Assembly (NCBI GenBank): GCA_964635375.1
Contig: CAZWOU010000006.1
Location: 22,175-86,174 of the forward strand
Source: CAZMNY01 sp964635375
GTDB taxonomy: Bacteria > Planctomycetota > Planctomycetia > Pirellulales > Pirellulaceae
Direction: 5' to 3'
DNA: 64,000 nt
Below the pieces are notes generated by a model, which did not search any database, was not told the DNA's origin, and saw only the letters and a list, made by a program, of their open reading frames with translations. Below are positions 1 through 9,493 of the stretch, piece by piece. The translations under genes were made by a program, and so were the position numbers. Position 1 is the stretch's first letter, and every line of letters begins with the position of its first letter.

Positions 1-443
1 ACACGGTTGGTTTGCGTATCGCCCACTCTCTCAAACTCCCTCTCCTGCAAGACTCGCAAGAGCTTGACTTGCAGCAACAGGGACGTGGAGTTGATTTCGT
101 CGAGGAAGATCGTCCCGGTATGGGCGGCTTCGAACCTCCCGGTGCGGTTGGCCACAGCCCCAGTGAAAGCGCCTCGCACATGCCCAAAGAGCTCACTCTC
201 GAGCAGGTTGTCGGCCAGGGCCCCGCAATTCACTTTGACGAACGGACTGCCGCCCCGGTCGCTCAGTCGATGCACAGCGGTGGCGATCAATTCCTTCCCC
301 GTGCCGGTTTCGCCGAGCAGCAGCACCGACGCGTTGCTTCGGGCCACCCGGCGAGTGACCCGATAGACTTCCTGCATCGCGGGTGAGTTCCCAATGATGC
401 TGGGAATCGGCGGACCAGTTTCGGCGGGGTTTCCGAACGTCAT
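1..443 (-). CDS. sigma-54-dependent transcriptional activator, AAA+ domain (partial, C-terminus beyond the window)
   Basis: Reading leftwards, the frame encodes the start of a NtrC-family AAA+ domain. It has a PSIIGNSPAM opening, Walker A GETGTGKE around residue 41, ELFGHVRGAFTGA with the sigma-54-contacting GAFTGA loop around residue 86, and a GTIFLDEI Walker B. Such proteins hydrolyse ATP to open sigma-54 promoter complexes. The gene runs off the left edge, so the DNA-binding C-terminus is not visible. The ATG at 443 lies just before the AAA+ domain. The frame stays open upstream to a TGA near 559 with possible TTG starts, so the N-terminus is uncertain, but there is no room for a receiver, PAS or GAF domain. 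It lies about 130 bp downstream of the HEAT-repeat gene on the same strand. Family is certain; target genes cannot be inferred. Confidence 0.85.
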   Translation of the reverse strand, partial: MTFGNPAETGPPIPSIIGNSPAMQEVYRVTRRVARSNASVLLLGETGTGKELIATAVHRLSDRGGSPFVKVNCGALADNLLESELFGHVRGAFTGAVANRTGRFEAAHTGTIFLDEINSTSLLLQVKLLRVLQEREFERVGDTQTNR

Positions 444-526
444 CTTCAACAAGATCCGAGATTCGAAAGAGGAAGTCCGAAACAAGTTTCCAGAAACCGG
501 CAGCTCGAAACGGGCGTCAGCACGGG

Positions 527-570
527 GCTTATCAACACAGGCTTTATCAACACAGGCGGTTCATCAGCAC
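527..570. repeat. three imperfect tandem copies of a ~15-bp unit
   Basis: Units gcttatcaacacag (527-540), gctttatcaacacag (541-555) and the degenerate gcggttcatcagcac (556-570) lie head to tail between the HEAT-repeat gene and the sigma-54 activator. No function is evident. It is one of several similar short duplications in this window. Confidence 0.6.
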
Positions 571-573
571 GGG

Positions 574-2826
574 CTAGGATGGGTCCGCTGCTTCGGCGGC
601 GCCGCCGACAGGTTTTCCTTGGAATAGGTTTAGCACGGCGTCAGCCATTCGCTTCGACAAATCATTTGAGACCGGTGCGTTGCTCAGAGCAGCCTGTTGC
701 TCGCGAATCTGGGCGTTCGTCAGCTGCAAGCCTCGAAGCTTGACAGCGGCGACGAGGGCGCCGAGGGCGGCTTCGCGCGACTCTTCGGGCAAGGCTTGGT
801 CCAACGTCATACGCAGTAGAGTTTGTTGGGTGCGAGCGGTGCCGAGCAAGCCGAGGATATGCGCGGCTTGAGCGGTTAGCGTTTCCCGCTGTACCGCCGA
901 GATGAGCGCTTCTTCAACTTGAAAGACTTCGTAGAACGAGTACTGTTCTCGATCAGCCGTCAGTTTATCCAGCATCCGCAAGGCCGCCATAGCTTGAATG
1001 ATACGGCTTGCCTGAGGCGTGACATCAGGGCGGATTTCATCGAGTCTTCGCAAGTGAATCGCCGCGCCGGCGACGGAATGCAGTCGCGGCAGAGCGATCG
1101 TTCGCTCGTCCTCTCGGGCGATGGATTCCGCGAACTTCAATTGATCTGCGGCAGCGAAGATGCCGATCGGCAGTCGGGACGTGCGAGGGTCCTGCCGCAA
1201 GAGTTGCATCGTTTCCGCTGCGTTCGGCCGAGTCACCATGGATGAGATCAAGATGAGCTCGACATTGGGATTTGCTTGAGCGTTGCGGATCAGCTCGCGG
1301 CCTCGTGTGAACGCTCGGCCTTGGTAGTCCTGCGCCGCGATTAAGGCGACAGTGGTCTGACCCTGGCCTTGATTTGGATGGGCGACAAGCACTTGTCTTG
1401 CCCCGCTACTGAGAATGAAGAACTTGATCGCGTTGATGAAATCAGACGAGCCGGCGTAGGGCGTTTTGGGGTCCATCGCCATGACCGCCCGCATCGCCGC
1501 ATAGCGAATCCTGCGATCCTCATTGACCAAGGCTCGGGCCACCGCTCCCGCTCGGCCGCCCTTGGATTCAAGCAGTGTGAGATCTCCGCTTGCTCCGAGC
1601 GCTTGCAGAGCAGCAGTTGCGGCGGGAGTCCATTTTCGTTTGACGGCTTCCAGCAGCGCCAATTCCAATTGCTCCGGTTTGGTCTTCGCGGCCATCTTCC
1701 AGGTAGCGGAATCGGGCGAAAGCAGTTGGTCGGCGCCCGCGCGAAGCTGGGCGTCCTGCAGTTGCACCAGGAGCGAGTTGAGTTGGTCTTCGGCTTCGTC
1801 CGAGAGGGCGGCCAAGTCGCGCGACAAGTGGGCTGCCGCACCGTACACGGCTTGTTCGATCGGCGCCTTCGAGGCTATCGACGTGTTCCCCTCATTGTCC
1901 CAACGAAACGTTCGGATCCGCCCGTCGAGGTCCGGTCTCGCAGGCAAGTCGCCGCGGCGAAACGCGTCGATCTTGCGGCGAAGAAACACAATCGCCTCGG
2001 GCCTCGTCGGCGTCACGCCGACAATTCGCAACATGGCCGTCTTGGCCGCCGACATCGATGGGTGATCCGCATTCAGCGAGAGGCGAGCCAAGTAGGGGAC
2101 TGCCGTCTGCGATTTCATCAGCCCCAGAGCTTGGCAGGCCTGCGACACAATCGCGGCGTTGTCCGATTGCAGGGCCGAAATAAGCGGAGCGATCGCGTCT
2201 TGTTGCATCGCCATCAAGGCCGTTCGCAGTCGAGCGAGTTGGATGTCGCCTGAAGCCCCAGCCATGGCGTTCAGCAGAATCGGAGCTGCCGCATCGCCGC
2301 CTTTGAGCAACTCGACCACCGCCGTTCGCCGAGCCACTTCGTCATCGGACTGGGCTTGCTGGGCTAACTGCTGCAAGCGGTCTTCCCGTTTGGAATACTC
2401 GCCCACGGCGATCAGCACTGATTTGGCGTAGTCTGACAACTCTTGCCCGTACTTCTTCGAATCGTTCAAGGTGAGGAAGATTCGCGAGCCAATGCTGCGA
2501 TGCATAGCTACCTTGCCCGCGTCATCCAGGTTCGCGGCCATCAACTGAGTCGCGTACTTCTGCAGCACGTCATCTCGGTCGAACCCCATCGCGACCTGGA
2601 TCGCAAACATCAACTGCTCAGGAGACCGCGGATTCGACTCCTCCAAAGCAATGATCGTGGGATTGGATTCAACGGCGTCATCCTGGCCTCGAGTTAGACC
2701 AGGCGCGAAGAGCGTCGCCGCGGCGAGCAGCAGTGCGAATCGCGTCTTTGTCACGGCCATGGATTTGCTTGTTTTCTTCATGGTTGTTGTCTTCATTATT
2801 GCTGCCATCATCATGGTGCTTATCAT
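574..2826 (-). CDS. exported HEAT-repeat protein with a receiver-like segment
   Basis: The 750-aa product starts with a Met- and Lys-rich leader and a hydrophobic stretch (FALLLAAATLFAPG, about residues 30-43), suggesting export. The ATG at 2826 has AGGA six bases upstream, although ATGs at residues 16 and 23 are possible. Residues about 120-300 carry HEAT-type helical repeats (for example APILLNAMAG, APLISALQSD, AVPYLARL). Residues about 478-600 look like an alpha/beta response-regulator fold (VLVAHPNQGQGQTT, ELILISSM, then SRLPIGIFAA) but lack the phospho-acceptor Asp, which is Ser in LILISSM. A further helical section follows to the end. It lies 52 bp downstream of argH on the same strand. 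I infer a scaffold or interaction role; no enzymatic function is suggested. Confidence 0.75.
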   Translation of the reverse strand: MISTMMMAAIMKTTTMKKTSKSMAVTKTRFALLLAAATLFAPGLTRGQDDAVESNPTIIALEESNPRSPEQLMFAIQVAMGFDRDDVLQKYATQLMAANLDDAGKVAMHRSIGSRIFLTLNDSKKYGQELSDYAKSVLIAVGEYSKREDRLQQLAQQAQSDDEVARRTAVVELLKGGDAAAPILLNAMAGASGDIQLARLRTALMAMQQDAIAPLISALQSDNAAIVSQACQALGLMKSQTAVPYLARLSLNADHPSMSAAKTAMLRIVGVTPTRPEAIVFLRRKIDAFRRGDLPARPDLDGRIRTFRWDNEGNTSIASKAPIEQAVYGAAAHLSRDLAALSDEAEDQLNSLLVQLQDAQLRAGADQLLSPDSATWKMAAKTKPEQLELALLEAVKRKWTPAATAALQALGASGDLTLLESKGGRAGAVARALVNEDRRIRYAAMRAVMAMDPKTPYAGSSDFINAIKFFILSSGARQVLVAHPNQGQGQTTVALIAAQDYQGRAFTRGRELIRNAQANPNVELILISSMVTRPNAAETMQLLRQDPRTSRLPIGIFAAADQLKFAESIAREDERTIALPRLHSVAGAAIHLRRLDEIRPDVTPQASRIIQAMAALRMLDKLTADREQYSFYEVFQVEEALISAVQRETLTAQAAHILGLLGTARTQQTLLRMTLDQALPEESREAALGALVAAVKLRGLQLTNAQIREQQAALSNAPVSNDLSKRMADAVLNLFQGKPVGGAAEAADPS

Positions 2827-2878
2827 TGGGATTCCTGGCTAAACAATCCGACAGATAGTTGGGTTCTTCGTCCTGCAT

Positions 2879-4294
2879 TCACCCTTCCGCCAGCCGCTCC
2901 TTCCAACTTTCAACTTGGGCCGCAACTTCGCGCGGCGCGGTTGATCCGTAACTTTGGAATGCGCGGACCGCGTTGTCCACGCCCAACACGTTGTAGACCG
3001 TCTCGTCTAAAGACGCGTCAAGTTGTCGATACCTCTCTAGCGGCAAATCCGATAGCCGCAGACCTTCCGCCATGGCTTCGCCCACGAGTTCGCCGACCAT
3101 ATGGTGCGCCGTTCGTTGCGGAGTACCGCGAGCGATTAAGTATTCCATAAACGTGGTGGCGTCCAAATGACCTCGATCGAGTCGTTCGGCGATCGCCGAG
3201 TGATTGAGTTCGGCTCGTTCAACCAATGGGGCGGCTAATTGAAGGCAAGCGGACACGGTGTCGAATGAATCAAATAGCGGCGGCTTGTCCTCCTGAAGGT
3301 CTCGGTTGTAGGCCAGGGGAAGACCCTTGACCAAGGCCAGAAGTGTTTGCAGGTTGCCGATCACTCGAGCTGTCTTGCCGCGAGTCAGTTCAAGCACGTC
3401 AGGGTTGATCTTCTGCGGCATGATCGACGAGCCTGTGCAGAAATCCTGTGGGAGACGAAGAAAATTGAACTCGATGGTCGACCACAGAATCCACTCCTCC
3501 GCCCAAGTACTCAGGTGTTCGGCAATCAGCGTCAGCACAAACGCGGTCTCGAGAACGAAATCGCGATCGCTGGAGACGTCTAGGCTGTTCCTGGCGACCT
3601 CTTCGAACCCAAGCCGCTCAGCGACGTCGTCTCGATCGATGTCAATCGTGGTGCCGGCGAGCGCTGCGGCGCCCAAGCTGCAGACGTTGACGCGGCGGCG
3701 GCAGTCGAGCAGTCGCTGACGATCTCGCTCGAATTTTTCACAGTAGGCCAACCAGTAATGCGGCGCCAAGACGGGTTGGGCGCGCTGCAAGTGGGTGTAC
3801 CCGGGCAAGATGACTGATTTGTCCCGGTCGCACCGCGAAACAAAAGCAAGTTGCAACTCTCTCAGCAATTGACTGGTTTGGTCAATCGCGTCGCGGACCC
3901 AGAGCCGAAAGTCGGTGGAGACCTGGTCGTTGCGGCTTCGCCCGGTGTGCAGTTTTCTCCCCACGTCTCCCAACTCATCGATCAACGCCCGTTCGATGTG
4001 CATGTGAATGTCTTCGAGGTCAAACCGCATAGGAAAGGCCTCGCTGCCCGGCAGCGGGTCGTGCTCGGCCACTGCCTGTTCGATTTGCCGACCTATTCGA
4101 GTGAGCGCCGTGTCGATCTGTTCGGCTTCCTCAGCGGTTAACACACCCTGAGTGGCGAGCATCTGCGCATGGGCGATCGACCCCTGAATATCGAATGGAT
4201 AAAGGCGGTAATCGAAACTAATGCTCTCGCTGAATCGCTCGACGCGCTGATCCGGCCCATCGGCGAATACGCCGGATCGTGATGGTGTGGTCAC
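2879..4294 (-). CDS. argH: argininosuccinate lyase
   Basis: ArgH cleaves argininosuccinate to arginine and fumarate, the last step of arginine synthesis, in the cytosol. The 471-aa length fits the family. The fumarase/aspartase-superfamily signature GSSIMPQKINPD is near residue 288. Also present are the N-terminal SISFDYRLYPFDI region, HTGRSRNDQVSTDFRLW and LPGYTHLQRAQPV, all typical of ArgH. The start is GTG at 4294, preceded by an AAGG-containing stretch. The gene is divergent from carB, which supplies carbamoyl phosphate to the same pathway, so the shared 350-bp intergenic region may co-regulate them. Confidence 0.96.
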   Translation of the reverse strand: MTTPSRSGVFADGPDQRVERFSESISFDYRLYPFDIQGSIAHAQMLATQGVLTAEEAEQIDTALTRIGRQIEQAVAEHDPLPGSEAFPMRFDLEDIHMHIERALIDELGDVGRKLHTGRSRNDQVSTDFRLWVRDAIDQTSQLLRELQLAFVSRCDRDKSVILPGYTHLQRAQPVLAPHYWLAYCEKFERDRQRLLDCRRRVNVCSLGAAALAGTTIDIDRDDVAERLGFEEVARNSLDVSSDRDFVLETAFVLTLIAEHLSTWAEEWILWSTIEFNFLRLPQDFCTGSSIMPQKINPDVLELTRGKTARVIGNLQTLLALVKGLPLAYNRDLQEDKPPLFDSFDTVSACLQLAAPLVERAELNHSAIAERLDRGHLDATTFMEYLIARGTPQRTAHHMVGELVGEAMAEGLRLSDLPLERYRQLDASLDETVYNVLGVDNAVRAFQSYGSTAPREVAAQVESWKERLAEG

Positions 4295-4642
4295 CCTTGC
4301 CTTATTTCCTCACATCTGGGAAGCCGGGATAGAATTTAACCAACGTATTCATACTAAACAGCTTACGTCAAAGCGTCAACGGTCGCCTCCGGCCCGGCGC
4401 CCGCTCTGTGACCCTCTGGCGCCCAGCTCCTAGGCAGATTCGCTACAGCCCGTGGTTCGGGTTGCGGCTTGGGGAGTGGTTTGGGGCCCAGTTTGGGCCA
4501 GCCAATGGGCGGATCGGCCAGTTTTCAGCCACGATTGGCCGCCCCTCGCCCCTTGAACTGGTGCCCGAGCCGGTGGTAACTTCGAGGGATTTTACTCAGC
4601 CAACTTGGTTTGGCCATCGATGCCCGCTCTGCTGGAGTTCCC
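4295..4642. other. divergent argH/carB intergenic region
   Basis: This region of about 350 bp separates the start of argH (minus) from the start of carB (plus) and must hold both promoters. It contains two TTGACG hexamers on the minus strand (4379-4374 and 4371-4366), but no convincing -10 box at standard spacing. A GC-rich stretch near carB (4480-4540) has complementary GGGCCC and GGCC blocks. I recognise no ARG box or leader peptide, so regulatory assignment is weak. Confidence 0.3.
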
Positions 4643-7600
4643 GTGCCACGTCGCGACGACATTCACAAGATCTTGATTATCGGCTCTGGCCCCATCATCA
4701 TCGGTCAAGCCTGCGAATTTGACTATTCAGGAACGCAGGCCTGCAAGGCGCTCCGCGAAGAGGGTTATCAGGTGGTGCTGGTCAACTCGAACCCGGCGAC
4801 GATCATGACCGATCCGAGTACGGCCGAGCGGACCTACATCGAGCCGCTGACCTGGGAAATTGTCGCCAAGGTCATCGAGGCGGAGCGGCCAGACGCCCTC
4901 TTGCCGACTTTGGGCGGGCAGACTGGTTTGAACCTCGCAATGGAGCTCGACGAGCGCGGCGTGCTTGAGCAATTCGGCGTCGAGATGATCGGCGCCAATG
5001 CCGCTGTGATCGCCAAGGCGGAGGAGCGAGACCAATTCAAGGTGGCAATGGCCAAGATCGGCCTGGAGTGCTCGCTTGGCGAGACCGTCAGAACTCTCGA
5101 ACACGCTCGCCAAGTGGTCGAGACGATTGGACTTCCCTGCGTAGTGCGTCCGAGTTTCACGATGGGTGGGTCTGGTTCGGCGATCGCCTACAACCGAGGT
5201 GAATTCGACACGCTCATCCAACGCGGGCTCGATCAATCGCCCGTGCACGAGGTGTTGCTTGAGGAATCGGTGTTGGGTTGGAAAGAATACGAAATGGAGG
5301 TGATGCGCGACTTGGACTACAACGTCGTGATCATCTGCTCGATCGAGAACTTTGATCCGATGGGCGTCCACACGGGCGACTCGATCACTGTCGCGCCAGC
5401 CCAGACGCTGACCGACAAGGAATTTCAGAGGATGCGTGACGCCAGCATCGCGGTGATTCGCGAGATCGGCGTCGAGACGGGCGGTTCGAACATCCAATTC
5501 GCCATCGATCCGGAAACAGGGCGGATGGTCGTGATCGAGATGAACCCGCGAGTCAGCCGGTCGAGCGCGCTCGCTTCCAAGGCGACTGGTTTTCCCATCG
5601 CCAAGATTGCCGCCAAGCTGGCGGTCGGCTTTCGTCTGCACGAACTGCCGAACGACATCACGCGAAAGACAAAAGCCTGTTTCGAGCCGACGATCGATTA
5701 CGTCGTCACCAAGATACCTCGCTTCGCCTTTGAGAAGTTCCCAGAAGCCGATGACACTCTCACGACTCAGATGAAGAGCGTCGGTGAGACCATGGCGATT
5801 GGGCGGATTTTTAAGGAATCGCTGCAGAAAGCCTTGCGAGGATTGGAAGTCGGCCGGTTTGGTCTCGGCTGCGACCACAAGGATCTCTGGGGCAAGGAAG
5901 AACAACCTGACCTGGACGAGATCCGCCCCAAACTGACTCGCCCCAACGCCGAACGGATCTGGTATATCCGCTACGCGATGAAAGCGGGAATGAGTCTGGA
6001 GGATCTGCATCGGCTGACGGGGATCGATCCTTGGTTTCTCGACCAGTTGAGCGAGTTGGTTGAGTTTGAAGAGACATTAGATGCCGCTGGAGGCTTGGAC
6101 GGCGTCTCCGACGAGGTCCTCCGCCAGGCAAAGCGGCTTGGGTTCTCCGACCGTCAGCTCTCATGTATTTTCAAGACGGATGAAACGGCTGTGCGGGAGA
6201 ATCGAAAGGCGCGCGGGATCGTGGCGACATTCAAGTCGGTCGATACTTGTGCGGCCGAGTTCGCAGCGTACACGCCCTACTATTACTCGACCTATGAAGA
6301 CGAGGACGAGACGCCGCCCAAGGGTGATAAGAAGCGGATCATGATCCTCGGGGGCGGGCCGAATCGAATCGGTCAAGGCATTGAATTCGATTACTGCTGT
6401 TGCCATGCCAGTTTCGCTCTGCGCGAATTGGGAATCGAGTCGATCATGGTCAACTCGAATCCCGAGACGGTGAGCACGGATTATGACACGAGTGACTTGC
6501 TGTTTTTCGAGCCGTTGACGACGGAAGATGTGCTCAACATCTTTGATCGCGTCGATCCGGACGGCGTGATCGTGCAGTTCGGCGGACAGACGCCGCTCAA
6601 TTTGGCTCGAGCTCTGCAGACTGCGGGCGTTCCGATCATTGGCACGAGCGTCGACACGATTGAAGCCGCCGAGGATCGCGAGAAGTTCCAGAAGTTGCTG
6701 GACGAGTTGGGTTTGAGACAGCCAGCCAACGGAATTGCTCGTAACATGAACGAGGCTCGAGCGAAAGCGAAAGACATTGGTTTCCCCGCATTGGTTCGGC
6801 CCAGTTTTGTGCTTGGCGGTCGGGCGATGGAGATTTGTTACGACAACCAACAGTTCGACCGATTCGTCGCTGAGGCCTTTGTGGTGGCTCAAGGGCAACC
6901 CGTGTTGATCGACCAATTCCTCGAAGACGCGACCGAGGTCGATGTCGATGCAGTCAGCGATGGTGACGACGTCGTTGTGATGGGAGTGATGGAGCACATC
7001 GAAGAAGCTGGAGTTCACTCGGGCGACTCAGCGTGTGCGATTCCTCCCTACAGCTTGCAGGGCCCCGTCGTTCAGGAAATACGCGAAGCGACTCACGCCT
7101 TGGCCAAGAAGCTGAAGGTCATCGGCTTGATGAACATACAATTTGCCGTGAAGAAGGAAGACGGTCGCTTCAACGTCTATGTCTTGGAGGTCAATCCCCG
7201 CGCCAGTCGAACGGTTCCGTTTGTCGCCAAGGCGACCGGCGTTCCCGTCGCCAAGATTGCGGCCAAGGTAATGGCTGGCGAAAAACTGCGAGATCTGGGT
7301 GTCGACTCGGAGCCGATTCCGAGCCACGTTTCCGTCAAGGAGAGCGTTTTTCCTTTCCGCAAGTTCGCTGGCGTCGACATCGTCCTTGGCCCTGAAATGC
7401 GGAGTACTGGCGAAGTCATGGGGATCAGCGAGCGGTTCAGCATGGCATTTGCCAAGGGGCAATTGGCCGCTGGCGTACTGCTGCCGGTTGAGGGCAAGAT
7501 CTTCGTGAGCGTCGCAGCTCAACATAAGATGAAGGTTGCTGGTTTGGCTCAACGATTAGTCGACATGGGATTCTCGTTGCTCGCCACGGAAGGCACGGCA

Positions 7601-7894
7601 AAACGTCTGGCCGAGGCAAATGTTCCAGTTGAAATCGTCAAGAAGCTGGCGGAAGGCCACCCGAACTTGCTGGACTTCCTTATCGATGGCGATGTGTCGC
7701 TGGTCCTGAATACGCCCAGCGGCAAAGGGGCTAGAACTGATGAAGGCCAGATTCGAGCCGCCGCGGTGCAAGCTGGCGTGCCCTGCATCACGACGATTCA
7801 GGCCGCCGAGGCAGCCGTACGCGCGATGGAGGCAATTCGCGAAGAGGGCATGGGAGTACAAGCTCTTCAAGAGCGATTCGCGTTGACGACCTAG
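4643..7894 (+). CDS. carB: carbamoyl-phosphate synthase large subunit
   Basis: CarB makes carbamoyl phosphate from bicarbonate, ammonia (from the CarA glutaminase) and two ATP, feeding arginine and pyrimidine synthesis. The GTG at 4643 gives MPRRDDIHKILIIGSGPIII, which aligns with the start of E. coli CarB. It has GGAG five bases upstream, so I prefer it to the in-frame TTG at 4610. The 1083-aa product has the two expected homologous ATP-grasp halves: FDYSGTQACKAL near residue 20 and its repeat GQGIEFDYCCCHASFAL near residue 570. A C-terminal MGS-like allosteric domain (about 950-1070) follows, with an SLLATEGTAKRLAE stretch. carA is not in the window. The secretion-ATPase gene begins 88 bp downstream. 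Confidence 0.97.
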   Translation: MPRRDDIHKILIIGSGPIIIGQACEFDYSGTQACKALREEGYQVVLVNSNPATIMTDPSTAERTYIEPLTWEIVAKVIEAERPDALLPTLGGQTGLNLAMELDERGVLEQFGVEMIGANAAVIAKAEERDQFKVAMAKIGLECSLGETVRTLEHARQVVETIGLPCVVRPSFTMGGSGSAIAYNRGEFDTLIQRGLDQSPVHEVLLEESVLGWKEYEMEVMRDLDYNVVIICSIENFDPMGVHTGDSITVAPAQTLTDKEFQRMRDASIAVIREIGVETGGSNIQFAIDPETGRMVVIEMNPRVSRSSALASKATGFPIAKIAAKLAVGFRLHELPNDITRKTKACFEPTIDYVVTKIPRFAFEKFPEADDTLTTQMKSVGETMAIGRIFKESLQKALRGLEVGRFGLGCDHKDLWGKEEQPDLDEIRPKLTRPNAERIWYIRYAMKAGMSLEDLHRLTGIDPWFLDQLSELVEFEETLDAAGGLDGVSDEVLRQAKRLGFSDRQLSCIFKTDETAVRENRKARGIVATFKSVDTCAAEFAAYTPYYYSTYEDEDETPPKGDKKRIMILGGGPNRIGQGIEFDYCCCHASFALRELGIESIMVNSNPETVSTDYDTSDLLFFEPLTTEDVLNIFDRVDPDGVIVQFGGQTPLNLARALQTAGVPIIGTSVDTIEAAEDREKFQKLLDELGLRQPANGIARNMNEARAKAKDIGFPALVRPSFVLGGRAMEICYDNQQFDRFVAEAFVVAQGQPVLIDQFLEDATEVDVDAVSDGDDVVVMGVMEHIEEAGVHSGDSACAIPPYSLQGPVVQEIREATHALAKKLKVIGLMNIQFAVKKEDGRFNVYVLEVNPRASRTVPFVAKATGVPVAKIAAKVMAGEKLRDLGVDSEPIPSHVSVKESVFPFRKFAGVDIVLGPEMRSTGEVMGISERFSMAFAKGQLAAGVLLPVEGKIFVSVAAQHKMKVAGLAQRLVDMGFSLLATEGTAKRLAEANVPVEIVKKLAEGHPNLLDFLIDGDVSLVLNTPSGKGARTDEGQIRAAAVQAGVPCITTIQAAEAAVRAMEAIREEGMGVQALQERFALTT

Positions 7895-7982
7895 TGGTCA
7901 GGGGGACTTGGGTGTCGAGTTCACAGTCGGGCTCGCCTCGGCGGAATTCGCGTTTTGCAACAACTAGCCCGCACCACAAGCG

Positions 7983-9215
7983 ATGAATCAAGAAACAACA
8001 TCTCTGGCTCAATCGCTCGCCAATTTGGATGTGGGCGAATCGACTTATGCGATTCAATTTGTCGATCAGCTTCTCGGCAACGCGGTCGAGTCGAATGCCA
8101 GCGACGTTCATGTTCAGCCGGTCGAGAGCGGAGTAGAGGTTCGCTTTCGAGTTGACGGCGCATTGCAACTGATCGGCGTGTTTTCGTCCGGCGAATCGGC
8201 GGATATCGTCGCCCGACTCAAAGTCATGGCGGGGCTGCTGACCTATCGCGCCGACACGCCTCAGGAGGGACGACTGCCTGCGAAATCGGCCGGCGTTGAA
8301 ATGCGTGTGAGCACGTTCCCCACATTGCATGGCGAGCGGGCTGTGGTTCGCTTGCTGGCAACGCAACAACAGTTTCAGCGGATCGACGATCTTGGCTTGG
8401 GCGAAGATGACCGCGACCGATTAACGGACTGGTTGGATTCTCGATCGGGGGCCATCATCATTGCTGGGCCGGCCGGGAGCGGAAAGACGACGACGGCCTA
8501 CGCCTGTTTGCGCGAACTGGCTCGCAGGTCGGACGGCCAGCGCTGCATCGTGACGCTGGAGGACCCTATCGAGGCGGCGATCGATGGAGTCGTACAATCG
8601 CAGGTTCGCCCCAGCGCGGGATTCGATTTGGACGTCGGCTTGCGATCCTTGGTGAGGCAAGACCCCGAAGCGATCATGGTCGGCGAAATCCGAGACCCGT
8701 TTGCGGCAGAGACCGTGATCAACGCGTCGCTGACCGGGCACCTAGTGATCACCACGTTTCACGCGGAAGATGGCGCGGGGGCGATGAGTCGGCTGTTGGA
8801 GATGGGGGTGGCGCCCTACTTGATCCGCAGCGGAGTTCGCGCGGTGATCGCCCAGCGGCTCGTGCGACGATTGTGCGATTGCGCCGCCTGGTCGCAGGAC
8901 GAAGCGGCTCGCCTGGGCCTTCCCGTCGCCCGCTGGAAGACTGCGGCTGGTTGTCCGACCTGCCGTGGCGCCGGATACCTCGGCCGTCGCCTGCTGGCTG
9001 AGTTTTTCACGGTCCAGAACACGGGGGTTCGCGAGGCGATTTTGGCGCAGGAAGATCAACGAATCATCGCCGATGCAGCCAAATCGGCCGGCATGACCCC
9101 ACTGTTGACTCTGGCCTACCAAGCGATCGAATGTGGCGAAACGACGCCCGAGGAGATTCGCCGGGTGTTCGGTTTTTTTGATTCTAGTGATGTCAACCGC
9201 GATTCGGCCCGCTAG
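7983..9215 (+). CDS. type II secretion/type IV pilus assembly ATPase (GspE/PilB family)
   Basis: This hexameric cytoplasmic ATPase powers pseudopilus or pilus assembly. The 410-aa protein has an N-terminal ASDVHVQP segment, Walker A GPAGSGKTTT near residue 161, the Asp box LEDPIE, Walker B IMVGEIRD near 230, the His box GHLVITTFHAED, and a zinc-type CDC...CPTC module (about 297-326) typical of GspE/PilB. It is shorter than classical GspE because the N-terminal domain that binds GspL is missing, which fits the absence of gspL here. It heads the secretion operon, and its Walker and Asp box residues are intact, so it should be active. PilT-type retraction ATPases usually lack the CxxC module, so an assembly role is more likely. 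Confidence 0.92.
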   Translation: MNQETTSLAQSLANLDVGESTYAIQFVDQLLGNAVESNASDVHVQPVESGVEVRFRVDGALQLIGVFSSGESADIVARLKVMAGLLTYRADTPQEGRLPAKSAGVEMRVSTFPTLHGERAVVRLLATQQQFQRIDDLGLGEDDRDRLTDWLDSRSGAIIIAGPAGSGKTTTAYACLRELARRSDGQRCIVTLEDPIEAAIDGVVQSQVRPSAGFDLDVGLRSLVRQDPEAIMVGEIRDPFAAETVINASLTGHLVITTFHAEDGAGAMSRLLEMGVAPYLIRSGVRAVIAQRLVRRLCDCAAWSQDEAARLGLPVARWKTAAGCPTCRGAGYLGRRLLAEFFTVQNTGVREAILAQEDQRIIADAAKSAGMTPLLTLAYQAIECGETTPEEIRRVFGFFDSSDVNRDSAR

Positions 9216-9493
9216 AATGGCGGCTGCAGACGCCTGGCCGAGGTTACGTCGAATATCACTTTCGCACTGCAAGCGGGACACTTCTTTGGTGCTCGCCACG
9301 TTCGTCTTGTCAGCTCTTGGAACTCATAACTCTGGGGGCGACGTTGAGAACGTACAGCGGCGGCATAACTCGGTATTGGCCCGCCGCGAGGCGGATCTTG
9401 GTAATCGCCATTCGAGCAATGGTTGACACCGTTGCTCTTCGCTCAGCGAAGGGGAACAGCGCTCGAACGGTCTTAGGTCATCAGGCATAGCTC
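9216..9493. other. 278-bp spacer inside the secretion operon
   Basis: No credible gene is seen between the ATPase and the first GspF-like gene. A small perfect hairpin (cttcgc-tca-gcgaag, about 9437-9451) lies 40 bp before the next start. A TTGACA hexamer at 9423-9428 has no matching -10 box. It could hold an internal promoter or RNA processing site, but that is speculative. Confidence 0.3.

Noticed and set aside
1369..2253. long plus-strand open frame antisense to the HEAT gene
   Set aside because: Composition is Arg/His rich without any domain, and it is the shadow of a well-supported gene.
4727..6010. 427-codon minus-strand open frame inside carB
   Set aside because: Antisense shadow of carB.
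9133..9426. 97-codon frame overlapping the end of the ATPase gene
   Set aside because: Different frame, no family, no ribosome site; it covers an intergenic spacer by chance.
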